Source of the DNA: Anaerotignum propionicum | Lineage (GTDB): Bacteria > Bacillota > Clostridia > Lachnospirales > Anaerotignaceae | NCBI RefSeq assembly: GCF_024461735.1 | Contig: NZ_JANGAD010000006.1 | Coordinates: 1 to 64,000 of the forward strand | Direction of reading: 5' to 3' | Length of the DNA: 64,000 nucleotides | In this document: positions 1-8,638 of the stretch, piece by piece | Numbering within the stretch: position 1 is the stretch's first letter | Layout of the letters: each line of letters begins with the position of its first letter | Notes under the pieces: model-generated | The model's database searches: none | What the model was told of the DNA's origin: nothing | What the model saw: the letters and a program-made list of their open reading frames with translations, nothing else | Position numbers and translations under genes: made by a program

Positions 1-113
1 ACCAAAAACAATTCGATTGATAATAAAATGTCTTGTATTCAGTTTTGAAGGTGTAGAGATACATCTGAAAGGCAAAGAGGAAAAGCGAGAGCTTGCTCTA
101 AGTCTTAAATATT

Positions 114-230
114 TCTGGTGATGATGCGTTTAGGGGACACACCCGTTCCCATTCCGAACACGTCGGTTAAGACCTAAACGGTCGATGATACTTGGTGGGA
201 AGCTGCCTGGGAAAGTAGATGGTTGCCAGA
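114..230 (+). rRNA. rrf: 5S ribosomal RNA
   Basis: About 117 nt fit the bacterial 5S rRNA pattern. The ends pair (TCTGGTG near 114 with TTGCCAGA near 223), and the conserved loop sequence GTTCCCATTCCGAACACG lies at about 155-172. A strong terminator follows directly, as expected for the last gene of an rRNA operon. Positions 1-113 look like the 23S-5S spacer; no 23S sequence is recognisable in the window. The ends are estimated to within a few bases. Confidence 0.93.
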
Positions 231-241
231 TTTCAATTTTG

Positions 242-270
242 AAAGAACTGCTGTGGCAGTTCTTTTTTTG
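242..270 (+). terminator. Rho-independent terminator of the rRNA operon
   Basis: AAAGAACTGC and GCAGTTCTTTT pair around a TGTG loop (244-263) and are followed by a run of T. It lies 14 nt past the 5S rRNA. Confidence 0.92.
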
Positions 271-381
271 TATTTATAACTTTTGTAATGAAAAACTACA
301 AGGATAGGGAGATAAAAATATCAGAAATATTGAAAAGTAACTTTAATCACCTAAAATCTTACTATTCATCAAAACCAAGTC

Positions 382-410
382 TTAAAACCCAGGGGTTTTT
401 ATGGTACAAT
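382..410 (+). promoter_or_regulatory. Probable promoter of the PNPOx-like gene
   Basis: TTAAAA (382-387), a 17-nt spacer and TACAAT (405-410) form a plausible vegetative promoter 34 nt before the start codon. The spacer contains the inverted repeat AAAACC-CAGG-GGTTTT, a possible operator. The -35 is weak. Confidence 0.5.
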
Positions 411-443
411 AAAAATAAAACCCAAAGTTGAGGAGAGAAGTTT

Positions 444-917
444 ATGCAATATCGAATGAAGGCACATCCGTTATCTGAGGAACAAATAATCAAATTGCTG
501 GGGCGCTCACAAACCGGGAGCTTAGCAACATTAAATCCTGATGGAACGCCATATGTGACACCCGTCCATTTTGTTTATTACAACAATAAAATTTATGCTC
601 ATGGACTTCCGAAAGGAAAGAAACTTGATAATATTACCCATGACAAGCGAGTGGGATTTTCTATTTATGAAATGGATAAATTATTGCTAGACCCCAATGA
701 GAAACCCTGCGACACAAATACAAAATATGAGAGTATTATTCTTTCCGGAAATGCAATGCTTGTGGAGGACATACAGGTTAAAGAAGATATTCTGAAAAAA
801 GTGGTGGAAAAATACACACCTCATTTAGCCGGCAAGGAACTTCCAGCTCCAATGGTTAAAGGTACTGCAGTAATACAAATCGATATAATGGAAATGACCG
901 GAAAATACTATTCATAA
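444..917 (+). CDS. Pyridoxamine 5'-phosphate oxidase-like flavoprotein (NimA-type)
   Basis: A 157-aa protein of the split-barrel FMN-binding superfamily. The N-terminal stretch LLGRSQTGSLATLNPDGTPY, followed by a VHFVYYNNKIYAHG strand, is typical of the small PNPOx/NimA-like proteins of anaerobes. These bind FMN or another flavin and reduce small molecules; true PNPOx activity is usually not shown for this branch. The ribosome site GAGGAGAG ends 5 nt before the ATG. The gene is monocistronic, with its own promoter and an rRNA operon upstream. The physiological substrate cannot be read from sequence; detoxification of nitro compounds or general redox stress is an inference from the family. Confidence 0.8.
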   Translation: MQYRMKAHPLSEEQIIKLLGRSQTGSLATLNPDGTPYVTPVHFVYYNNKIYAHGLPKGKKLDNITHDKRVGFSIYEMDKLLLDPNEKPCDTNTKYESIILSGNAMLVEDIQVKEDILKKVVEKYTPHLAGKELPAPMVKGTAVIQIDIMEMTGKYYS

Positions 918-1019
918 AATTCAAATAGGTTTTGAGAAAAGTAAAATTTTAATCTCCCTCTCTTGACGGAATATTTTTTATTAATTACGGTAAACTATAA
1001 CCGTTAGGAGGTGGTCTGC

Positions 1020-2021
1020 ATGGATATGATTTTTGATGCGGTGTATTATGAGCCGAGGGCTCTTGATTATCAGCTGGGACAAATGTTAAAGCATAAATAT
1101 GCAAATTTACCATGGATAGAGATAGAGAATCATAACCGTATAATGGAAATGACATCAGCCGAGAATCGAGATTTTCCAAAGTTAAAGAATCATTTAATAA
1201 TTGGAATCAGAAAAACTCACCGGTATGTGCCCAATCATAAGGTTTCTGACGGGCTTGTTCCCTACACATCCTCTGGGTGCAGGGCTATGTGCTTATATTG
1301 CTATCTTGTATGTAGTTATAATAAATGTGCCTATCTACGACTTTTTGTTAACCGTGAGCAAATGTTGGACAGGCTTCTAAAAAAGGATGCAACAGCTACT
1401 GTGCCACAAACCTTTGAGATAGGCAGCAACAGTGATTTGTTGTTAGAAAACACAATAACGGATAATTTGCTTTATACCATTGAGCGTTTTGGGCGAGAGG
1501 GTCGGGGTAAATTGACATTTCCCTCGAAATTTGATATGGTTCAACCATTGCTAAGTCTTGATCACCGCCAAAAGACGATCTTTCGTATGAGTATGAATCC
1601 ACAGGAAATCATAAAAAAAGTGGAGTTGGGCACTTCCTCTCTGCCGGCAAGGATTCGTGCACTGAATGATATGGCAGAGGCGGGATATCCTGTGGGTATG
1701 TTGATTGCCCCTGTGATACTTCTTCCCAATTGGAAGCAGTTATACGGCGAACTGATAGACCTTCTGGCAGATGAGCTGAGCCCAAAGGTGTTAAAAAATG
1801 GTTTTATAGAAATCATTTTAATGACTTACAGCTTCGTACAAAATGCCATAAATACGGATGCTTTCCCCAATGCTGTTCAGCTTTACGATCGGGAAATCAT
1901 GACAGGACGTGGGAGAGGTAAATATTGTTATCGTAATGATATTCGAGGAGAGGCGGAATCCTTTTTACGTGAAAAGATTACACAAAGATTAGGAACTATG
2001 CCTATATTGTATATTTCATAA
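1020..2021 (+). CDS. splB: Spore photoproduct lyase (radical SAM)
   Basis: A 333-aa radical-SAM enzyme that repairs the UV-induced spore photoproduct in DNA during germination. The cluster motif C87-x3-C91-x2-C94 sits in SSGCRAMCLYCYL, and the two tyrosines next to C94 (Y93, Y95), which relay radicals in the Bacillus and Geobacillus enzymes, are present. The later motif TFEIGSNSD aligns with the FEAACTSD segment of Bacillus-type enzymes, so the cysteine that acts there as hydrogen-atom donor is Ser136 here. Extra cysteines C98 and C103 lie just after the cluster. ATG 1020 is preferred over GTG 1011 because AGGAGG at 1007-1012 is 7 nt before it. The assignment is supported by length and by the spore genes at 56-61 kb. 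The donor substitution is discussed as a finding. Confidence 0.85.
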   Translation: MDMIFDAVYYEPRALDYQLGQMLKHKYANLPWIEIENHNRIMEMTSAENRDFPKLKNHLIIGIRKTHRYVPNHKVSDGLVPYTSSGCRAMCLYCYLVCSYNKCAYLRLFVNREQMLDRLLKKDATATVPQTFEIGSNSDLLLENTITDNLLYTIERFGREGRGKLTFPSKFDMVQPLLSLDHRQKTIFRMSMNPQEIIKKVELGTSSLPARIRALNDMAEAGYPVGMLIAPVILLPNWKQLYGELIDLLADELSPKVLKNGFIEIILMTYSFVQNAINTDAFPNAVQLYDREIMTGRGRGKYCYRNDIRGEAESFLREKITQRLGTMPILYIS

Positions 2022-2172
2022 AATTTTTATGGTGATTTTAATTACCTCTTGTTTATAGCTGGTAATTAGTCACAAAACCCTAGAGGAATATTATAGAAAA
2101 TGTTTTTTAGGATATAGAAAACTTGAATATATTTTACCATTGAATACACTGGATTGATTATTTAATTAAAAC

Positions 2173-2213
2173 AAAGAGTCGTGCGTCTCCCTTAGACTTA
2201 AGGCTCTTTTTTT
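2173..2213 (+). terminator. Rho-independent terminator after splB
   Basis: AAAGAGTC (2173-2180) pairs with GGCTCTTT (2202-2209), with one G-T pair, and is followed by seven T. Confidence 0.75.
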
Positions 2214-2308
2214 AATTATGCATTTTTAATTGAGAGTGTAAAAAGCGCTGGCTTGGCAAAACCGTTATGAAAGAGCCTAGGAAAAGACATTTTTCATGGC
2301 AAAATGCA

Positions 2309-2336
2309 TTGTATTTTATTGGATATGGTGTATAAT
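2309..2336 (+). promoter_or_regulatory. Probable promoter of the peroxiredoxin gene
   Basis: TTGTAT (2309-2314), a 16-nt spacer and a perfect TATAAT (2331-2336) lie 38 nt before the start codon. Confidence 0.6.
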
Positions 2337-2374
2337 TTTTATAGTTGAACAATTATTTTGCAAGGAGGAATTAT

Positions 2375-3016
2375 ATGAAAATATCACTTCGAGATAAGTT
2401 TCCGGAAATAACAGTACAAACAACAAAAGGAACCATACACTTACCAAATGATTATCAAGGAAAGTGGTTTGTATTATTTAGTCATCCTGCAGATTTTACA
2501 CCTGTTTGTACCACTGAATTTGTTGGATTCCAAAAAAGAAAAAAACAGTTTAATGATTTAGGCGTTGAATTGATTGGATTAAGTGTGGACAATTTAGAAT
2601 CTCATGAAAAATGGGTTCAATGGATTAAAGATAATATTTATGTTCAGATAGAATTTCCTATTATTGATGACGAAAAAAGAACAGTATCTGAAACCCTTGG
2701 CTTAATTCATCCTAACGAAGACGATACAGCCGCAGTTAGAGCAGTCATTATTGTAGACCATAATGGTAAAGTAAGGACTATGCTTGAATATCCCAAAGAA
2801 ATAGGAAGAAATATTGATGAGATATTAAGAACGGTGAAGGCATTAAAATTAGCATCTACAAAGAAGGTTTTTTCTCCTGCAAATTGGCCGCATAACGAAA
2901 TCATTGGAGATAAGGTATTATTCCATAGAGGAGAAAAGGACGATCCAAAATTGGACAAGGAAAGAGGAATTTACAGTTTGTCTGATTGGTTTGTGTATAA
3001 GAATTTAGAAGAGTAA
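2375..3016 (+). CDS. 1-Cys peroxiredoxin (Prx6 type)
   Basis: A 213-aa thiol peroxidase that reduces hydrogen and organic peroxides. The peroxidatic cysteine C45 lies in HPADFTPVCTTEF, the family signature with Pro and Thr around Cys. The C-terminal extension after residue about 160 (STKKVFSPANWPHNE) is typical of the Prx6 class, unlike the shorter AhpC. C45 is the only cysteine in the protein, so no internal resolving cysteine exists and an external thiol must recycle it. ATG 2375 is chosen over 2345 because AAGGAGG at about 2363 is well placed before it. The gene stands alone, with a promoter at 2309 and a terminator at 3181. It suits an anaerobe needing peroxide defence. Confidence 0.9.
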   Translation: MKISLRDKFPEITVQTTKGTIHLPNDYQGKWFVLFSHPADFTPVCTTEFVGFQKRKKQFNDLGVELIGLSVDNLESHEKWVQWIKDNIYVQIEFPIIDDEKRTVSETLGLIHPNEDDTAAVRAVIIVDHNGKVRTMLEYPKEIGRNIDEILRTVKALKLASTKKVFSPANWPHNEIIGDKVLFHRGEKDDPKLDKERGIYSLSDWFVYKNLEE

Positions 3017-3180
3017 AAATGAACCCATTAAATACAGCGCATTTGATATAACTAAACATCCATTATTTTTCGATGTAAACAATGAATGTTTATAAAAAGC
3101 GCAAAGTTTTATATGGGTGTTGGCTCAGTGGCGTTCAATCAGATTTACTGATATGGTAATTTAAAAATGTACATACTTAA

Positions 3181-3213
3181 GGAGTATTCTCGATTGTGAA
3201 TACTCCTTTTTTT
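3181..3213 (+). terminator. Rho-independent terminator after the peroxiredoxin gene
   Basis: GGAGTATTC (3181-3189) pairs with GAATACTCC (3198-3206), followed by seven T. It sits between convergent genes and may also serve the minus-strand tetR gene. Confidence 0.85.
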
Positions 3214-3242
3214 AACTATTTTTTATACATCAGAAATGAGAG

Positions 3243-3806
3243 TTACCAAACAATCATCAAACTAATATAATCCACCATTTGATCTATAGAAATTTCCATG
3301 CCATTTTGTACCCACCACATAACCAAAGCAATGGCGGCGCCTGTATAATACTCAGACATAATGGGAATGGGAATAGCACTGGGAACACCTAAACGTGTTT
3401 CATCCATACGAAAACATCGAGTGAGATAGGTGCGAACGGTATTTTGTAGAAGATTTGCCATAAAATCATTTTTAATATGAGAAACACTCTGCACAAAAAA
3501 CATTTTATTATTTTTTACATATTCAAACATTTGCCCTAAGACACGCCCGTAATATTCCTGTTCTGTTTCTCCCTCTCTAATATGTATTTCATTAAACTTA
3601 CGTTGTTCTTCTGAAAATATAGTCTCCAATAATTGATATTTATCTTGAAAGTGCTTATAAAATGTAGTACGGTGTACCATTGCCTTTTTACAGATATCCG
3701 TCACGGAAATTTCTTCAAAGGGTTGTTTTAGAATCAGTTCATAAAGTGCTTCACTAAGAAGTTTATAGGTTCTTTGCATACGCAAATCAATGGTTTGTTC
3801 TTCCAT
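3243..3806 (-). CDS. TetR/AcrR-family transcriptional regulator
   Basis: A 187-aa regulator with an N-terminal helix-turn-helix: ISVTDICKKAMVHRTTFYKH (residues about 34-53) is the TetR recognition region, followed by FQDKYQLLETIF. The C-terminal half is a less conserved ligand-binding helical bundle. The ribosome site AAGGAG precedes the ATG by 7 nt. It is divergent from the RND efflux operon at 3969, with a perfect inverted repeat between them (3834-3857), so it most probably represses the pump and itself. The inducer is unknown. Confidence 0.88.
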   Translation of the reverse strand: MEEQTIDLRMQRTYKLLSEALYELILKQPFEEISVTDICKKAMVHRTTFYKHFQDKYQLLETIFSEEQRKFNEIHIREGETEQEYYGRVLGQMFEYVKNNKMFFVQSVSHIKNDFMANLLQNTVRTYLTRCFRMDETRLGVPSAIPIPIMSEYYTGAAIALVMWWVQNGMEISIDQMVDYISLMIVW

Positions 3807-3833
3807 ATTGCTTTCTCCTTCTACAATTTTGGG

Positions 3834-3857
3834 AAAGTGTAGTTTAAGCTACACTTT
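3834..3857. promoter_or_regulatory. Palindromic operator between tetR and the RND operon
   Basis: AAAGTGTAG (3834-3842), a 6-nt centre TTTAAG and CTACACTTT (3849-3857) form a perfect 9-bp inverted repeat. It lies 28 bp upstream of the tetR start and 15 bp upstream of the -35 box of the efflux promoter. Size and place fit a TetR dimer site. Confidence 0.7.
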
Positions 3858-3872
3858 GCAAAAGTTTGTTTC

Positions 3873-3901
3873 TTGCTTTTTCTTACAAAAAATAATATCA
3901 T
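3873..3901 (+). promoter_or_regulatory. Probable promoter of the RND efflux operon
   Basis: TTGCTT (3873-3878), a 17-nt spacer and TATCAT (3896-3901) lie 67 nt before the first gene of the operon. Confidence 0.5.
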
Positions 3902-3968
3902 GCAATTCAATAAGTGTAAACAAAATACTTTGAACACACAGAGACAAATATCATAAAGGAGATATGCA

Positions 3969-5189
3969 ATGATTCGGAGAATGAGAAAATCCATATGGGT
4001 GGCAGTACCCGTAGTATGTGCATTGCTGCTTACCGCCTGCAACGGCAGCAAGGAACCAGAACAAGAGGAGGGAAGAAGTGTTACTGTTGCAACCGTAGGC
4101 GAGACGGCTTATACAGACGCACTCAATCTGAGTGGAAATGTTGTTCCAATTGAAACCGCAAATCTTTCTTTTAAATTGGATGGAAAACTGAAGGATGTAT
4201 ATGTAAGGGAAGGTGATTCGGTAGAAATGGGGCAGAAGGTGGCTGAACTTTCCGTGGATGATTACTCGTTACAGGTTCGGGCTGCACAGGCACAAGTTCG
4301 GGCTGCTGATGCCCAGTATTCTACTGCAAAATTGCAGGCGAATACAGATGCTCCCTCGAAAATTGCCCAGGCAAAGGCACAGTTGGAGCTTACACAAAAA
4401 ACTTATGACAGAGTAAAAAGTTTATGCGATGCCCAAGTGGTGTCTCAAAGTGATCTTGATGAAATATCGACTAAGCTGGCGGCAGATTCTGAGACATATC
4501 AGCAGGCATTAGAAGGGAAAAATATGGCTACTGCGCAGCTTGAGGCTGCGGCAGCACAAAAAGATCAGGCAATTGTGGCAGCAGATAAAGCCGTGAAGGA
4601 TTTGACGGATACAACGCTGAATAGCCCTATGAGAGGTGTTATTTTAAAAAAGCTTATGAACGGAGGAGAGACGGCAGCTGCAGGATACCCAGTTGTGGTT
4701 ATTGGACGTACAGATGAAGTTTACATAGAAGTTGGTGTTCCTGATGAACGGATTAATGAAATGAAGCAAGGACAGACCGCGGAAGTTTCGGTGTATGGCA
4801 TAAAAACAGCATTCCAAGGCAGTGTATCTGAAATTGGAGCATTGGCAGATAGCAATACCCGTACATTTACTGTAAAAATCAAAGTCAAGAATTCTGAGGG
4901 CTTATTAAAACCGGGGATGATTGCTAATGTGACAATTCATAACGGTTCTCAAAAGGCAGTTTTGATTCCGTTAGACAGTGTGTTGCAAAGGGCTGATGGA
5001 TCGGTGGTTTTTGTATACGATTCTATGAATAAGATGGTAAAGAGAAAACTGGTGACAACGGGAGAAATTTGTGGCAGTTCCATAGAAATTCTTTCAGGAT
5101 TGGAATATGGAGAACAAATTGTCACAGAAGGTCAATTTTTATTATACGACGGCGATACTGTTCAGCTTGCAGAGGAGGTTAAGCCATGA
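3969..5189 (+). CDS. RND efflux adaptor (membrane-fusion protein, lipoprotein)
   Basis: A 406-aa periplasmic-adaptor-type protein of the HlyD/AcrA class. Residues 1-24 form a lipoprotein signal peptide with lipobox LLTAC, so Cys24 should be lipidated and the protein anchored outside the membrane. A biotinyl-lipoyl-like half (LSFKLDGKLKDVYVREGDSV) follows, then an alanine- and glutamine-rich coiled-coil hairpin (about 105-210), the second lipoyl half (LNSPMRGVILKKL) and beta-barrel and membrane-proximal domains. The ribosome site AAGGAG precedes the ATG. The stop overlaps the start of the pump gene by 4 nt (ATGA), indicating translational coupling. No outer-membrane channel gene is present, as usual in Gram-positive RND systems. 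Confidence 0.9.
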   Translation: MIRRMRKSIWVAVPVVCALLLTACNGSKEPEQEEGRSVTVATVGETAYTDALNLSGNVVPIETANLSFKLDGKLKDVYVREGDSVEMGQKVAELSVDDYSLQVRAAQAQVRAADAQYSTAKLQANTDAPSKIAQAKAQLELTQKTYDRVKSLCDAQVVSQSDLDEISTKLAADSETYQQALEGKNMATAQLEAAAAQKDQAIVAADKAVKDLTDTTLNSPMRGVILKKLMNGGETAAAGYPVVVIGRTDEVYIEVGVPDERINEMKQGQTAEVSVYGIKTAFQGSVSEIGALADSNTRTFTVKIKVKNSEGLLKPGMIANVTIHNGSQKAVLIPLDSVLQRADGSVVFVYDSMNKMVKRKLVTTGEICGSSIEILSGLEYGEQIVTEGQFLLYDGDTVQLAEEVKP

Positions 5190-8100
5190 TTTCATGGAGT
5201 GTAAAGCATAAAAGCATACTTGCTCTGCTCACATGTTTATTTATGATACTTGGTATTTATGCCTTCATCGTAATGGAACGGCAGGAGAATCCCGAGGTGA
5301 CAAGTCCCGTTGCCTCCGTCACCTGTATTTATCCGGGTGCAAGCCCTGAGGATATAGAAAAGCTGATAGTAAAACCTATGGAAGACAAAATAGATACCAT
5401 AGCGGGTATCAAAAAGCTGGAGAGCTATTCTGTAGACTCAGCTGGGGTAATTCAAATTACACTGAAAGATATGAGCGACAATGAAATTAATAAAAAGTGG
5501 GATAAATTGCGGGAAAAAATTGATGAAATTAAGCCTGAGCTGCCTGCTGATGCAGAGGCTCCTGTAATAAAGACGGATTTTTCCAGTTCCTACGGACTTA
5601 TTATTGGTCTTTCAGGAGAGGACAACACAAATCAGGAAATGGCTGATGTAGCAAAACAGCTGAAAAATGTGCTTTCTAAAGATACAGATGTGAAAGCCGT
5701 TGATATTATGGGGGATGAAAAACAGCAAATAGAAATTGCCCTTAATATGTCAAAGCTTCAACAGTATGGAATAGCTCCTGCTACAGTAGCAACTCAACTT
5801 ACTGCCCGTAACATTAATATTCCCGGAGGAAACCTTGAGCTTTCAGGAATGAAGATTCCAATTCAGGTTTCTGGAGAATACCAATCAATGGAGGAAATTA
5901 AGAATACCATTGTTTCGGTTTCAACGGATGCAGGGACACCTGTTTATTTAAAGAATGTGGCCGAGGTATATCAGACGGCAGTAAAACCTGAAAGACAGGT
6001 CTATGTGAATGGAAAACAAGGTGTATTGATTGGTGTTAAGTATGCCGATGGCATTAATATATTAAATGTTGAAAAACGCCTTCAAGATAACATTCAGAAA
6101 TTTGAAAAAACAAAACTGTATGCTGGAATGGAACTGACGGAGTTAAACAATCAGGCAAGCTTTGTAAAGAGTTCCATTGATATGTTTTCAGATAATCTTC
6201 TGGAAGGAGTTCTGTTGGTATTCGTAGTTGTTTTGATATCTATGGGATTGCGCTCAGCGGCTGTTGTATCGATTCCAATTCCTATTATTTGTATTCTAGT
6301 TTTTGGCTATATGTATCTTACTAGAATTCCCCTTCATCAGGTTGCAGTAGCATCACTGATGATTTCTCTAAGCTTAATGGTTGCCAATGGAATTGTAGCT
6401 AACGATAACATTCACGTTTATCTGGCTAAGGGCGAGTCGCTGACAAATGCCTGTATTAACGGTGTGAAGGAGGTAAGCATCCCAATACTAACCTCATCTT
6501 TGACAACGGTTGCATCCTTTCTTCCATTGGCAATGATGAACGGTGACGCAGGAAAATTTGTAAAAACTCTCCCGATACTGGTTAGTGTGGCACTGGCAGG
6601 CTCCTATCTGACTTCGTTGACACTTGTTCCGGCACTGGGACACTTGCTATATAAGCATTCTACTGATGATAATCCTGCAAAAACTAGGTTTTCTAAAATT
6701 GAAATTTTGAAACAGAAAATAATGGGGAAATTGCATTTGAAACCATTTTTTGAGAAGGGGAAGGCATTTTATGGACGGTTATTGAATTTTGCATTAAAAA
6801 AGCCAAGGGAGGTACTGTTGTTTTTTGTTGCTCTCCTTGTTGTTTCCTCTCTCATCATCCCTACATTATCTGTTCAGCTGTTCCCCCCTGTGGAGCGGGA
6901 TCAGTATGTATTGAATGTAACAACCCAGGATGGAAGTACATTGGAAAAGACGTTGGCACAATGTAAGAAGGTTGCCGGGGTGCTTGAGAATGAAAAATCC
7001 GTACATTCCTTTTCAAGTACTGTTGGAGATGGCTTTATGAAATATTATGTAACGTTTGAGCCGGAACAACAAGCTACGAATAAGGCACAATTTCTCATTA
7101 ATGGAACCCGATCGGAAGCTGCGGCTGTGGAAAAGAAAATTCTACAAGAGGTTCCGGGAATTACAACGACTCTGAAATATTTGGAAATCAGTCTGCCCTT
7201 AACCTATCCTATTCAAGTAAGAATATCCGGTGATGATGTTGAAAAACTACGGAGTCTTGCAGTTGAAATTGAAGATCGATGCCGTACTGTACCTGGTACT
7301 AGAAATGTGGAAGATAACTATGGAGATAACAGCTATCGCCTAAATGTTAATGTTAATGAAGAGAAGGCAAATCTGGTGGGTATCACAAACTATGATGTTG
7401 CCAGCACAGTAAGAATGGCTGTAAATGGACTGGAAATTGTGAAAATGAAACAGAAGGATTTGGAGAAAGACTCTCTGCCTGTGATTGCCAAAATATCAGA
7501 TAAAGATAAAACAAGCCGTGAAATACTAAATACCATTTTCCTGACATCACAGGTTACGGGAAAGAATGTTCCTTTGGATCAGATTGCCAACATAGAAACC
7601 CAATCCTCCTTAAATCAAATTATTCGCAGAAACAGCCAGCGGACGATTACCATTGGCAGTTATGTGGAGGAAGGCTATAATACTGCGGCGGTGATGGAAA
7701 ATGTGGAAAAGAGTATGGAAGGTTTACATCTTCCTGATGGTTATACCTTGGAATATGGTGGTGAAAGTGAAAACAGCAAAGATGCATTTTCTTCTATGAC
7801 ATTGCCCACAATTATAGCGGTTATTCTCATTTATATTATATTGGTATTCCAATTTGGTGATCTTTTGGAACCACTGATTATCATGGGCACCATTCCACTT
7901 TCCTTTATTGGGATTATCTGGGGACTAAAGCTAATGAACTATCCCATCGGCTTTATGGCGCTGCTTGGTGCAATCAGTCTAATGGGAGTTGTAGTAAATA
8001 ATGGTATTGTCCTTTTGGATTATATCAAGGTGCTCCTTCCCCAGTCTAATCATTTTCAGGAGGCCATTATTCAGGCTTGTGAAACACGTATGCGCCCCAT

Positions 8101-8281
8101 TATGATTGGAATGATCACAACGGTTTTCTCCCTTCTTCCCCTTATGATTTCAGGGGGGCCGTTGTGGGCACCAATGGCTACTTCAGTCATATTTGGAATG
8201 ATGCTGTCTACAGTGCTAACGATGATTGTTATTCCTTGTGCCTATGCACTGATTGCCACTAAGCGAGCAAAACAAAAATAA
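5186..8281 (+). CDS. RND-family efflux pump (AcrB/CusA-like inner-membrane protein)
   Basis: A 1031-aa pump of normal RND length with the two-fold repeat: TM1, a large extracytoplasmic porter loop (about 35-335), TM2-6, a cytoplasmic linker, TM7 (about 540), a second loop, and TM8-12 (about 860-1025). It should export drugs, lipids or other amphiphiles with the adaptor encoded just upstream (4-nt overlap). In TM4 the usual V-D-D/N-A-I-V proton-relay motif reads LMVANGIVANDNI, so Ala400-Asn401 replace the acidic pair; an Asp is found six residues later (D407). TM10 reads GVVVNNGIVLLDY, which is normal for many Gram-positive relatives. The pump may therefore couple protons differently or be impaired. 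A terminator follows at 8311. Confidence 0.9.
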   Translation: MISWSVKHKSILALLTCLFMILGIYAFIVMERQENPEVTSPVASVTCIYPGASPEDIEKLIVKPMEDKIDTIAGIKKLESYSVDSAGVIQITLKDMSDNEINKKWDKLREKIDEIKPELPADAEAPVIKTDFSSSYGLIIGLSGEDNTNQEMADVAKQLKNVLSKDTDVKAVDIMGDEKQQIEIALNMSKLQQYGIAPATVATQLTARNINIPGGNLELSGMKIPIQVSGEYQSMEEIKNTIVSVSTDAGTPVYLKNVAEVYQTAVKPERQVYVNGKQGVLIGVKYADGINILNVEKRLQDNIQKFEKTKLYAGMELTELNNQASFVKSSIDMFSDNLLEGVLLVFVVVLISMGLRSAAVVSIPIPIICILVFGYMYLTRIPLHQVAVASLMISLSLMVANGIVANDNIHVYLAKGESLTNACINGVKEVSIPILTSSLTTVASFLPLAMMNGDAGKFVKTLPILVSVALAGSYLTSLTLVPALGHLLYKHSTDDNPAKTRFSKIEILKQKIMGKLHLKPFFEKGKAFYGRLLNFALKKPREVLLFFVALLVVSSLIIPTLSVQLFPPVERDQYVLNVTTQDGSTLEKTLAQCKKVAGVLENEKSVHSFSSTVGDGFMKYYVTFEPEQQATNKAQFLINGTRSEAAAVEKKILQEVPGITTTLKYLEISLPLTYPIQVRISGDDVEKLRSLAVEIEDRCRTVPGTRNVEDNYGDNSYRLNVNVNEEKANLVGITNYDVASTVRMAVNGLEIVKMKQKDLEKDSLPVIAKISDKDKTSREILNTIFLTSQVTGKNVPLDQIANIETQSSLNQIIRRNSQRTITIGSYVEEGYNTAAVMENVEKSMEGLHLPDGYTLEYGGESENSKDAFSSMTLPTIIAVILIYIILVFQFGDLLEPLIIMGTIPLSFIGIIWGLKLMNYPIGFMALLGAISLMGVVVNNGIVLLDYIKVLLPQSNHFQEAIIQACETRMRPIMIGMITTVFSLLPLMISGGPLWAPMATSVIFGMMLSTVLTMIVIPCAYALIATKRAKQK

Positions 8282-8310
8282 AGGTTCCAAAAAACTGTGC
8301 GATTACATAA

Positions 8311-8349
8311 AAAGGCTTTGCTCATTTTGTTATGAACAAAGCCTTTTTT
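8311..8349 (+). terminator. Rho-independent terminator of the RND operon
   Basis: AAAGGCTTTG (8311-8320) pairs with CAAAGCCTTT (8337-8346), followed by T residues. Confidence 0.88.
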
Positions 8350-8563
8350 CATATACAAGAGGTTATATTTTAATTTGAAATAATAGAGTAGTGATGGAAA
8401 GGGCGCTATTGCCAAGAATTTAAAGTATGTTTAGAAGATGATAAAATTAAGAGGATGAGGTTGTGATTCAAAAAAGAGTTCTTTCGGAATTAATTCATTG
8501 GGAATAGGGGAAGATGCATTGAATTGTCTGCATGAAATGCCATATTAAAAGTGAGAGATAAAT

Positions 8564-8591
8564 TGGGTTGGGGAAGATTGTTCTCCAACCC
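8564..8591 (-). terminator. Probable terminator of the gntR gene
   Basis: GGGTTGGGGAA (8564-8574) and TTCTCCAACCC (8581-8591) form a strong stem with one mismatch or wobble. On the minus strand it is followed by an AATTTAT stretch, a weak T tract. It lies about 50 nt past the stop of the minus-strand regulator. Confidence 0.55.
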
Positions 8592-8638
8592 TGATTTTCT
8601 TCTGGGAAAATGAGATTTCTATTTCTATAATGGCTGCC

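Larger units (their letters stand above)
2022..2374. other. Intergenic stretch between splB and the peroxiredoxin gene
   Basis: It holds a small hairpin AATTACC...GGTAATT at about 2038-2068, the splB terminator at 2173-2213 and the peroxiredoxin promoter at 2309-2336. No coding sequence was seen. Confidence 0.7.
8282..8638. other. Intergenic stretch between convergent RND and GntR genes
   Basis: It holds one terminator for each converging gene (8311-8349 plus, 8564-8591 minus). The sequence between them contains no open frame with a ribosome site. Confidence 0.6.

Noticed and set aside
1011..1019. GTG start giving three extra residues to SplB
   Set aside because: The GTG is part of the AGGAGGTGG ribosome site; ATG 1020 has the correct spacing.
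8455..8550. Short coding-like stretch between the RND terminator and gntR terminator
   Set aside because: Interrupted by stops, with no start or ribosome site and no recognised domain.
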